NCBI GenBank assembly: GCA_031265025.1
Contig: JAISDF010000086.1
Span: forward strand, 1-10,305
Direction of reading: 5' to 3'
Length of the DNA: 10,305 nucleotides
Origin: Spirochaetaceae bacterium
Lineage (GTDB): Bacteria; Spirochaetota; Spirochaetia; Treponematales; Breznakiellaceae
The notes beneath the pieces were generated by a model. That model searched no databases and had not been told where the DNA came from. It saw only the letters and a list, made by a program, of their open reading frames with translations. The first letter of the stretch is position 1, and every line of letters begins with the position of its first letter. Positions 1 through 6,343 of this stretch are shown here, piece after piece. Made by a program: the position numbers and the translations under genes.

Positions 1-1083
1 ACCCTCTTTGCCATTGATCTGGCCCTGGCGGAAATACGGAAGACCAGGGAAGCCTACCTTGCCGAAGGCTATATGGACGTAATCAGCCTGCATCAGGGCG
101 GCGTAAGCAACGCCGTGGCCCCCCTGGGAACCGCCTTTACCTCCGAACAGGCCCGTCTTTTGGGGCGCTGGGCCGAAAAAGTCTATATTATTTTTGATAC
201 GGACAGCGCCGGGCAGAACGCCGCGTTCAAAGCCATAGTAACGCTGAGGAATTCGGGGCTTTCCGCCGGGGTTGTGGACATGCGGCAGGGCCTTTCGGAC
301 TATCTGGGAGACGGGAACCAGGGGGACAAGGCGGCAAATGTCAAGGATCCGGCCGACATTTTACAGAATTTCGGCCCGGAGGCGTTGCAAAAGAGTGTAA
401 AATGTTTTATAACTGATTTCGAATATTTATTGAAGCGGAGCAAGTCTCTTTTCGATATATCCGTTTCCGAAGGAGCGTCCCAGGGGGTGGCTTTTTTATT
501 TCCCTACCTGGACACCCTTGATTCGGAGGTCGCGAGGGACAGCGCGGTGCAAAGGATAGCCGAATTTTTCGGCGCCGATCCCCTTGCCGTCGCGCGGGAT
601 TACCGGAACAGAAAGACGCCCGCGCCTGTACGGAGCGAGGCCGCTTTGCCGCGTCTCAGGATGAACGATGAATTATTTTTGCTTATATCGGTTTTTGTGA
701 ATCATGATCTGTATCCTAAACTGCGTTCAGAAGTTTCGCTGAAGGAGGTAAAGGATCCCGGGGCCAGGGAGCTTTTTATAGCCCTGGAAGAATGGTACCG
801 GAATGACACTCCGGGTATCGATGATCTTTTTAACCGTATTGAAGAGCCCGGTCTTAAACGCTTTGTCATGGAACAGGCCGGATCAGAAGCCTTTAAGGTC
901 AATCCGGAACTGGCCGTTGCCGACGGAATACGGCGGATCAAACAGAAAGGTTTTGAGGGCAGGCGAAAAGAGATTATCGCCGAGTTGCGAATGGTCCGGG
1001 GCGGGTCCCGCACGGACGAACTTCTCCTTGAAAAAGTGCACATTGATGCCGAACTACGCCGAATTAAGGAAGCCAAGGAATGA
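1..1083 (+). CDS. dnaG: DNA primase DnaG, 3' part (N-terminus outside window)
   Basis: Primase makes the RNA primers for DNA replication. The frame is open from base 1, so 360 C-terminal residues are visible. The zinc-binding and RNA-polymerase N-terminal parts lie upstream of the window. Seen directly: the TOPRIM core, with EGYMD (visible residues 22-26) and the metal-binding DTD of DTDSAGQ (residues 66-68), and the family phrase SNAVAPLGTAFT between them. KDPADIL follows, preceded by about 20 residues (95-114, RQGLSDYL... to ...KAANV) that appear to be an insertion compared with the usual short link in DnaG. The rest is helical and charged, as expected for the helicase-binding C-terminal domain, but it is poorly conserved. 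The TGA stop overlaps the rpoD start (ATGA), so the two genes are translationally coupled as in macromolecular-synthesis operons. The identification is very secure; only the start is missing. Confidence 0.96.
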   Translation, partial: TLFAIDLALAEIRKTREAYLAEGYMDVISLHQGGVSNAVAPLGTAFTSEQARLLGRWAEKVYIIFDTDSAGQNAAFKAIVTLRNSGLSAGVVDMRQGLSDYLGDGNQGDKAANVKDPADILQNFGPEALQKSVKCFITDFEYLLKRSKSLFDISVSEGASQGVAFLFPYLDTLDSEVARDSAVQRIAEFFGADPLAVARDYRNRKTPAPVRSEAALPRLRMNDELFLLISVFVNHDLYPKLRSEVSLKEVKDPGARELFIALEEWYRNDTPGIDDLFNRIEEPGLKRFVMEQAGSEAFKVNPELAVADGIRRIKQKGFEGRRKEIIAELRMVRGGSRTDELLLEKVHIDAELRRIKEAKE

Positions 1084-2834
1084 CGGATTTGTCAAAGCCG
1101 GATATGGCGATTGATCCCGCTGTCGTAAAGCTGATCGAATACGCGAAAGAAAAAAAAGTTCTTTCGTATGACGAACTTTCCGATTTTTTGCCCGAGCATA
1201 TTGCCAATTCCGATAAGATTGAACAGGTGCTGGCGATACTCGAATCCAACAATGTCCAGATTGTTGAGGAAGACACCCTGGGAGACGAGGACTCGGGCGC
1301 CGAGACCCCCAAGGAAACCGAAAACGAAAAAAAACGCCTGGTGTACAACAACAAGGAAAGTTCCGTTGACGATCCCATCAGGCTCTACCTCAGGGAAATA
1401 GGCAAAGAAAATCTCCTCACCGCCGAGCAGGAGGTGGAGCTTTCCAAGCAGATGGAAAACGGGGAGAACATCATCAAGGGCGTCATCAAAAAATCGGGGA
1501 TGATTATTCCCGAATTTTACTCCATAGCCCAGCGGGCCTTTTCAAAAAAAGACCCCAGGGAAATGAGCCTTTCAAAAAAAGAAATCACCGAGTACATGAC
1601 GGAGAGGCGGCGCTTAAACCAGTTCTACAAGGAAACCCTGAGGCTCATAGGCGCCGACTTGAAATCCTACATAGAGGTCAAGCGCCGGCTTATCAGCCGG
1701 GGCAATGATATTTTTGAGGACAGGGAACTGACGGGGCTCAGAAAAAAGCTGCTCCGCGTCATCGCCGGCGTACAGATACATCCTGAGGAGATAAATGATT
1801 TTTCCGACAAATTTGTCCAGGCGTCCAAACGCATAAAGCGCTACAAAAAGGAACAGGAAAAAATCGAAAAGCGGCTCCGGGTCGCATCCCTCAAGGAACT
1901 GAGGACCCTGGGCAGGGCCCTGACCATCAAGGCGGACCGGGAACGGCTTGAGGGGGAACTGGGCCTGGGTTCCGACGAGATAAAGGAACTCATCAGGCAT
2001 ATCCAGGTAACGGAGAAAAAGCTCCACCAGATGGAAGCCGAGTTTGAGGAATCCATCGAGAACATCAATTCCATGTCCAGGGAAATCAACCGGGGCAGGC
2101 TCATGATGAAGAGCGCCAAGGACAGGCTCATCAAGGCCAATCTCAGGCTGGTAGTGTCGATAGCGAAGAAGTACACCAACAGGGGCCTCCATTTCTTTGA
2201 CCTGGTCCAGGAAGGAAACATAGGCCTGATCAAGGCTGTGGAAAAATTCGAATACCAGAAGGGCTTTAAATTTTCAACCTATGCTACATGGTGGATACGC
2301 CAGGCCATTACCCGTTCCATTTCGGACCAGGCCAGGACCATACGGGTGCCTGTTCACATGATAGAACAGATCAACAAGGTTGTACGAGAATCCCGGCAGC
2401 TCATGCAGGTTCTGGGCAGGGAGCCCAACGACGAGGAAATCGCCGAAAAGCTCGGCTGGACCGCCCAGCGGGTTAAATCGGTCAAGAATGTCGCCAGGGA
2501 ACCCATAAGCCTCGAAACCCCCATAGGCGAAGAGGAAGATTCCCTTTTGGGAGATTTTATCGAAGACAAGGACGTGGAAAACCCGGCGAACCAGACCGCC
2601 TTTACCCTGCTCCAGGAACAGCTCGGTGGGGTGCTTTCCACCCTTCCCGAACGGGAGCAGGAAGTGCTCAAGATGCGTTTCGGCCTTGATGACGGCTACT
2701 CCCTGACCCTTGAGGAAGTGGGGCTTTACTTTAACGTTACCCGCGAGCGGATACGCCAGATTGAAGCCAAGGCCCTGCGGAGGCTCAGGCATCCCAAGCG
2801 GAGCAGAAAACTGAAAGATTATTTGGATCATTAG
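1080..2834 (+). CDS. rpoD: RNA polymerase primary sigma factor (sigma-70/SigA)
   Basis: Housekeeping sigma factor that directs RNA polymerase to -35/-10 promoters. The 584 residues hold every sigma-70 region in order. Region 1.1 is at about 10-65 and region 1.2 at 96-130 (DDPIRLYLREIG). A long charged non-conserved region spans about 131-340. Regions 2.1-2.4 are at about 345-420, including NLRLVVSIAKKYTNRGL, FFDLVQEGNIGLIKA and YATWWIRQAITR, the -10 recognition and melting surface. Region 3 is at about 425-500 and region 4 at about 508-584, with the helix-turn-helix LEEVGLYFNVTRERIRQIEA that reads the -35 box. Region 1.1 and an intact region 4.2 identify the primary sigma rather than an alternative one. 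The start ATG overlaps the dnaG stop and has AAGGAA at 1066-1071, eight bases upstream. The zinc-ribbon gene follows after 30 nt. Confidence 0.98.
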   Translation: MTDLSKPDMAIDPAVVKLIEYAKEKKVLSYDELSDFLPEHIANSDKIEQVLAILESNNVQIVEEDTLGDEDSGAETPKETENEKKRLVYNNKESSVDDPIRLYLREIGKENLLTAEQEVELSKQMENGENIIKGVIKKSGMIIPEFYSIAQRAFSKKDPREMSLSKKEITEYMTERRRLNQFYKETLRLIGADLKSYIEVKRRLISRGNDIFEDRELTGLRKKLLRVIAGVQIHPEEINDFSDKFVQASKRIKRYKKEQEKIEKRLRVASLKELRTLGRALTIKADRERLEGELGLGSDEIKELIRHIQVTEKKLHQMEAEFEESIENINSMSREINRGRLMMKSAKDRLIKANLRLVVSIAKKYTNRGLHFFDLVQEGNIGLIKAVEKFEYQKGFKFSTYATWWIRQAITRSISDQARTIRVPVHMIEQINKVVRESRQLMQVLGREPNDEEIAEKLGWTAQRVKSVKNVAREPISLETPIGEEEDSLLGDFIEDKDVENPANQTAFTLLQEQLGGVLSTLPEREQEVLKMRFGLDDGYSLTLEEVGLYFNVTRERIRQIEAKALRRLRHPKRSRKLKDYLDH

Positions 2835-2864
2835 TGATTAAATTTGTGTACAAAGAGGTTATGT

Positions 2865-3713
2865 ATGGCAATGGAAGATGTTTTTGACAAACTGCGGACC
2901 CTTCAGGATATACTTTCCGAAAAGATAGCCCTGGAACAGGAAATCCAGGAGATTCCCAAAATACTGGTTACCCAGGAAGAACTTTTGGCGCGGCTCAAAA
3001 AAACCTTTATCGAGAAAAACCAGGATTACGAAAGGGCCAAGACTTCCGAGGCAGAGTTCAGGAATCTTCTCGCCGACGCCGAGGCCGGACGGGAACGGGC
3101 CGAGAAAAACATGGATTCCATCAGCACCCAGCGGGAATACGAAGCCCTGGACAAGGAAATCCGCGAGGCGTCGGAAAAGGAACAGCAGTACCGCAAGGAT
3201 CTGCAAAAGGAAGAGCGCGTCATCACCGAGCTGGACGAACAGATGAAGCAGCATACCGCCCTTATTGAACAGCAGGAACAGGATCTTGCCGAACGGCGCA
3301 GGGGCATCGAGGACGAAATCGCCGGGAAGAACGCCAAGGTCAAGGTCCTGCAGGAAGAAGAAGACAAGGTAGTGGTCGGCCTCGATCCTGAGGTACAGTT
3401 CAAATTTGAACGCATACTCCGCAATAAAATGGGCAGGGGCATCGTGGCGATAAAGAGCGGCGTCTGTACCGGCTGCCACATGATACTTCCGGTTCAGTTT
3501 GCCAATATGGTGCGCCTGGGCGAAGAAATAGTTTTTTGCCCCTACTGCTCCCGCATACTCTTTTACGAGGAAACTGAAGAAGGCGAAGAAGAATTCTTTG
3601 ACCGCGAAGACGCCGGAAGCCTGTCCGACCTTGACGACATTGATGAAGAAGAAGAATTCGAGGAAGAAGACGATGAGGAAGATGAAAAGGCCGGCATAGA
3701 TTACGATGAATAG
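2865..3713 (+). CDS. Coiled-coil C4-type zinc-ribbon protein (zf-RING_7 / HP0958-CT398 family) with acidic tail
   Basis: 282 residues from the ATG at 2865, chosen because AAAGAGG (2852-2858) lies 6 nt upstream. A TTG seven codons earlier (2844) is possible but would put the Shine-Dalgarno inside the gene. Residues 1-170 are a Glu/Lys/Gln-rich heptad-like coiled coil. Residues 195-235 form the zinc ribbon, with CTGC (C201, C204) and CPYC (C225, C228) around a family-typical ILPVQF...GEEIVFC stretch. The end (about 235-282) is extremely acidic: 30 Asp/Glu among 48 residues and only two basic ones. Family knowledge: H. pylori HP0958 and Chlamydia CT398 share this coiled-coil-plus-ribbon layout and are linked to sigma-54 and to flagellar or type III secretion proteins; most members are uncharacterised. 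A role in transcription or secretion here is inference from family and from its place next to rpoD. No signal peptide or membrane segment, so probably cytoplasmic. Confidence 0.88.
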   Translation: MAMEDVFDKLRTLQDILSEKIALEQEIQEIPKILVTQEELLARLKKTFIEKNQDYERAKTSEAEFRNLLADAEAGRERAEKNMDSISTQREYEALDKEIREASEKEQQYRKDLQKEERVITELDEQMKQHTALIEQQEQDLAERRRGIEDEIAGKNAKVKVLQEEEDKVVVGLDPEVQFKFERILRNKMGRGIVAIKSGVCTGCHMILPVQFANMVRLGEEIVFCPYCSRILFYEETEEGEEEFFDREDAGSLSDLDDIDEEEEFEEEDDEEDEKAGIDYDE

Positions 3714-3715
3714 CC

Positions 3716-3744
3716 TTTACGGGGCATCTTGTTTTGTGTAGTAT
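3716..3744 (+). promoter_or_regulatory. Candidate sigma-70 promoter of rnpB
   Basis: TTTACG (3716-3721, 4/6 match to TTGACA) is separated by 17 bp from TAGTAT (3739-3744, 4/6 match to TATAAT). Transcription would start about 7 nt later, at 3751, which is exactly the first base of the RNase P RNA P1 helix. The -35 box begins two bases after the stop codon of the zinc-ribbon gene. No terminator hairpin is visible in the 37-nt gap, so read-through from upstream into rnpB is also possible. The spacing and agreement with the RNA 5' end support the call; the box matches alone are modest. Confidence 0.55.
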
Positions 3745-3750
3745 AGGGCC

Positions 3751-4218
3751 AGGCGATGAACCGGGCAGCCGCCGGGCGCCTGATTTGTCACGTTTGTGAT
3801 GTCAGGACGCCGGGAGGAAAGTCCGGGCTCCGCAGGGCATGATGCCGGGTAACGCCCGGGACGGCAGGGCCAAAGCCCTGCTGGACAGAAAGCGCAGCAG
3901 AAAATATACCGCCTTCCCGCGTATACGCGGGCGCGGGGGCCGGTTTCGCGTCCCCGCAAGGCAAGGGTGAAATGGCGGGGTAAGAGCCCACCGCGGCGCC
4001 GGTAACGGCGCCGGCTGGCAAGCCTCATCAGGAGCAAGGCCAAGCAGCGGGTTTATGGCTTGGGCCGGTTTAGGCCGGTCCGGGGCAGCGGCCAATGCCC
4101 ATTGGTTACCCGCGGGTAGGCCGCAGGACGTTGTCCGCGAGGACAGCGCGAGACAGATGGCTGCGCCGGGCTTTGAAAGAAGCCCGGTGACAGAACCCGG
4201 CTTACAGGTTCATCGCCT
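3751..4218 (+). ncRNA. rnpB: RNase P RNA, bacterial type A
   Basis: Catalytic RNA of RNase P, which removes the 5' leader of tRNA precursors together with the small protein RnpA. The ends are fixed by P1: AGGCGATGAACC (3751-3762) pairs perfectly with GGTTCATCGCCT (4207-4218). Universal elements are present: GAGGAAAGTCCGGGCTCC (3814-3831) and ACAGAACCCGGCTTA (4190-4204), whose pairing forms P4; the AGGGCA...GGTAACGCCCGGG block near 3834-3860; AAGGGTGAAA...GGTAAGAGC; GGAGCAAGGCC; and CGGGTAGG (4113-4120), holding the GGT that binds the tRNA CCA end. P13- and P14-like hairpins follow the E. coli layout, so this is type A. A hairpin CCGGGCTT-TGAAAG-AAGCCCGG lies between the P2 and P4 3' strands, the place of P19, which E. 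coli lacks. At about 468 nt it is clearly longer than the 377-nt E. coli RNA. Part of the excess is a pair of GC-rich hairpins in the P12 area (3916-3957). Confidence 0.96.
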
Positions 4219-4224
4219 TTTTTT
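4207..4224 (+). terminator. Possible 3' end / terminator of rnpB (P1 strand plus T-run)
   Basis: The 3' strand of P1 (GGTTCATCGCC, 4207-4217) runs straight into seven T residues (4218-4224). No strong local GC hairpin stands directly before the T-run. The only local stem is GAACC (4193-4197) with GGTTC (4207-4211), five base pairs that end six bases before the T-run and would compete with P1. The T-run may therefore act with the long-range P1 helix, or simply mark the processed 3' end. Termination here is inferred. Confidence 0.35.
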
Positions 4225-4274
4225 CAATCAACAAACGCGTAAGGCGCGCCCGGAAATACCATAAAAATCCTCCG

Positions 4275-4303
4275 TTGACTTTTCCCCGGAAACAGTATTA
4301 AAT
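4275..4303 (+). promoter_or_regulatory. Candidate sigma-70 promoter of the TPR-mreBCD-mrdA-rodA operon
   Basis: TTGACT (4275-4280, 5/6 match to TTGACA), a 17-bp spacer and TTAAAT (4298-4303, 4/6 match to TATAAT) form the best promoter-like signal in the 90-nt gap after rnpB. The start site would fall near 4309-4311, only about five to seven bases before the ATG at 4316, leaving almost no leader. The spacer contains the inverted repeat TTTCC-CC-GGAAA (4281-4292). No comparable promoter was found in the 42-nt gap before mreB, so this is the likely promoter of the whole operon. Confidence 0.5.
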
Positions 4304-4315
4304 CACAGAAGACTT

Positions 4316-5269
4316 ATGTTCAAAAAGAAGCCGGGACAGTGGCTTGATATACAGGTTTACCGGAAAAACCCTGTTTTGACCGGACTGACGGTCATGATAG
4401 CGGCCATGCTGGTCCTGTCTCTGGCGTTTTTGGGTATACGAAACAAGAATGAATGGGGCAGGGACCGGAGAGAACTGCTGCGCTGCTGGGAAGAAGGGAC
4501 TTACGGGGATGTGTATGTCCTGAGCGGGCAATGGCTTGCGAAAAAACCCCTGGACTTTTTTTTATTGAGTCTGCGGGGGTTTTCGTCGTATCAGCTTGCC
4601 GCGGCCCAGATTAACGCATCCAATACCCTCCGCTATATTGACGACTGTATCGTATCCCTCAGAAAGGCCCTTCTTACCAGGGAGGGTGAAAGGGACGCGA
4701 ACCTGCGCTATGTTCTGGGCAAGGCCTATTACCACAAGGGGGCCTCTTACGCGGATCTGGCTGTCCGGTATCTGGAAGAAGCCAGGGGGAACGGATTCAG
4801 GGCGCCGGATATTGCCGAATATCTGGGGCTGGCCTATGCGGAACTCGGCGATTACCGGAACAGCGTGGTCTCCCTGTCGGAATCCCTGAACAGCGAAGAC
4901 GGATCCTATGTTTCGGATTTGCGGCTTTTGGCCATAGCCAGGTCCTATATAGGACTGGGGGAGGGGAATTCCGCCAGGGCCTACCTTGTCCGCTGTATTG
5001 AGAATTCCCGGGACGCCACCGTGGTAATCCAGGCACGGCTCCTTTTGGGAAAGGTCCTGGCCGAACAAGGGGAAGCGGAAGAGGCGGAGGAACAGTTCCG
5101 GGCCATTCTCGACGAAAGCGGAGAGAACGCCGACGCCCATTTTGAACTGGGCGAACTGTACGCCGCGCTGGGAGACGCGACCCGCGCCAGGGCCGAGTGG
5201 CGGAGGGCCCTGCGGATAAATCCCGGCCACGGGGAAGCCCGTGAAAAACTTGGCATATATATGCCATAA
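4316..5269 (+). CDS. Membrane-anchored TPR-repeat protein heading the mre operon
   Basis: 317 residues of unknown precise function. Residues 1-19 are basic (MFKKK...), followed by one hydrophobic segment at about 20-41 and then charged sequence, which suggests a signal anchor with the bulk outside the membrane. From about 125 to the end there are roughly five tetratricopeptide-like helix pairs. The clearest are LGLAYAELGDY (170-180), LLLGKVLAEQGEAEEAEEQF (242-261) and HFELGELYAALGDATRARAE (275-294), the last ending in the classic ALRINPGH. TPRs are protein-docking scaffolds, so a partner-binding role is likely. It is the first gene of a run with mreBCD, mrdA and rodA, 42 nt before mreB, so a link to cell elongation is inferred from context. 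The ATG at 4316 is the only sensible start: the frame closes at 4262 and no other start codon lies between. Its Shine-Dalgarno is weak (AGAAGA, 4307-4312). No catalytic motif was seen. Confidence 0.85.
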   Translation: MFKKKPGQWLDIQVYRKNPVLTGLTVMIAAMLVLSLAFLGIRNKNEWGRDRRELLRCWEEGTYGDVYVLSGQWLAKKPLDFFLLSLRGFSSYQLAAAQINASNTLRYIDDCIVSLRKALLTREGERDANLRYVLGKAYYHKGASYADLAVRYLEEARGNGFRAPDIAEYLGLAYAELGDYRNSVVSLSESLNSEDGSYVSDLRLLAIARSYIGLGEGNSARAYLVRCIENSRDATVVIQARLLLGKVLAEQGEAEEAEEQFRAILDESGENADAHFELGELYAALGDATRARAEWRRALRINPGHGEAREKLGIYMP

Positions 5270-5311
5270 ACAGGACAAAAAAGGAATTAAGCCATAGGCT
5301 GCGGAGGATAT

Positions 5312-6340
5312 ATGTTTGGAAAAATATCAAAGGATATAGGCATAGACCTGGGAACCTGTAATACAATTATTTACATACGGGGAAAGGGCATTGTGATCAA
5401 CGAACCTTCGGTCGTCGCTGTTGAAAAGGGAACCAAGAAGGTTATGGCGGTGGGCGCCGAAGCGAAGAGCATGCTTTACAAGACCCCCGGCAATATCATA
5501 GCCATACGGCCCCTCAGGGACGGGGTTATCGCCGACCTTGAGTCCACCGAAAAGATGATACGGTATTTTATCTCCAAGGTGATTCCCCGTTACCGTTTCA
5601 TAAAACCCCGGATGGTTATAGGCATACCCTCCTGTATCACCGAGGTTGAACGCCGGGCCGTGGAAGAAAGCGCCTACAAGGCCGGCGCCCGTGAGGTGTA
5701 CGTTATTGAGGAAAGCCGCGCCGCGGCCATAGGGGCGGATATTCCGATCTGGGAGCCCGCCGGCCACATGGTCTGCGATATAGGCGGCGGCACCACGGAA
5801 ATTTCGGTCATTTCCCTGGGCGGCATGGTGGTTACCAACGCCATACGCCTGGGCGGTGATGAATTTGACGAAGCAATCATCAAATATGTCAGAAGCGTCC
5901 ACAACCTCATCATAGGTCCTAATATCGCCGAAAGGCTCAAGATAGAAATCGGAAACGCCTCTCCCGACAAGACCATCGAGAAAGTGGAGATAAAGGGAAC
6001 CGACGCCATCACCGGCCTTCCCCGCAGGCTTGAGATAGATTCTGTCGAAGTGCGGGAAGCCCTCAAGGACCCGATAGTCCAGATCATCGACGAAATAAAA
6101 GCTACCCTGGGCAAGACCCCGCCGGAACTTGCCGCGGACATTGTGGAGCGGGGCATTGTGATGACCGGAGGAGGCTCCCTGCTCAAGGGGCTTCCCAAGC
6201 TGATCTCCAAGGAGACAGGGGTGCCGGTAATACTTGCCGAGCGGCCCCTTGAGTGCGTCGCCCTGGGCGCGGGCAAATACTTTGAGAACGCCAAGGGCTT
6301 TGACAGTACCCACAGTATTTATGACAGCCTGAACGGGTAG
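5312..6340 (+). CDS. mreB: Rod shape-determining protein MreB (actin homologue)
   Basis: Bacterial actin that forms membrane-bound filaments and steers the cell-elongation machinery. The 342 residues are a usual MreB length. Seen motifs: phosphate-1 IDLGTCNT (11-18), GIPSCITEVERRAVEESAYKAGAREVYVIEE (split over 104-134), phosphate-2 CDIGGGTTE (155-163), FDEAI (185-189) and the adenosine motif GIVMTGGGSLLKGLP (281-295). Two spots deviate from the forms I know: phosphate-1 has Cys16 where Ala is common, and EES-RAAAIGA (133-141) stands where EEPMAAAIGA is usual. The short N-terminus MFGKISKDIGI resembles the short Thermotoga type more than the longer E. coli one. The start ATG has a strong GGAGG (5303-5307) four bases upstream. 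Three bases separate the stop from mreC. Acts at the inner face of the membrane with MreC, MreD, RodA and PBP2. Confidence 0.97.
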   Translation: MFGKISKDIGIDLGTCNTIIYIRGKGIVINEPSVVAVEKGTKKVMAVGAEAKSMLYKTPGNIIAIRPLRDGVIADLESTEKMIRYFISKVIPRYRFIKPRMVIGIPSCITEVERRAVEESAYKAGAREVYVIEESRAAAIGADIPIWEPAGHMVCDIGGGTTEISVISLGGMVVTNAIRLGGDEFDEAIIKYVRSVHNLIIGPNIAERLKIEIGNASPDKTIEKVEIKGTDAITGLPRRLEIDSVEVREALKDPIVQIIDEIKATLGKTPPELAADIVERGIVMTGGGSLLKGLPKLISKETGVPVILAERPLECVALGAGKYFENAKGFDSTHSIYDSLNG

Positions 6341-6343
6341 GCC

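Noticed and set aside
2844..2864. TTG start seven codons upstream for the zinc-ribbon protein
   Set aside because: No Shine-Dalgarno precedes it, and using it would place the good AAAGAGG inside the gene; ATG 2865 fits better.
2823..2864. Possible promoter between rpoD and the zinc-ribbon gene
   Set aside because: TTGGAT is present at 2823-2828, but no acceptable -10 box lies at 16-18 bp, so co-transcription with rpoD is more likely.
3717..4095. Three overlapping open frames on the - strand
   Set aside because: They are Arg/Pro/Ala-rich antisense readings of the GC-rich rnpB region and have no protein-like features.
4243..4250. 8-bp palindrome GGCGCGCC after rnpB
   Set aside because: It is too short for a terminator stem, has no T-run after it, and such GC words are expected by chance here.
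4055..4264. 69-codon open frame on the + strand
   Set aside because: It lies almost wholly inside the RNase P RNA gene, has no Shine-Dalgarno and resembles no protein.
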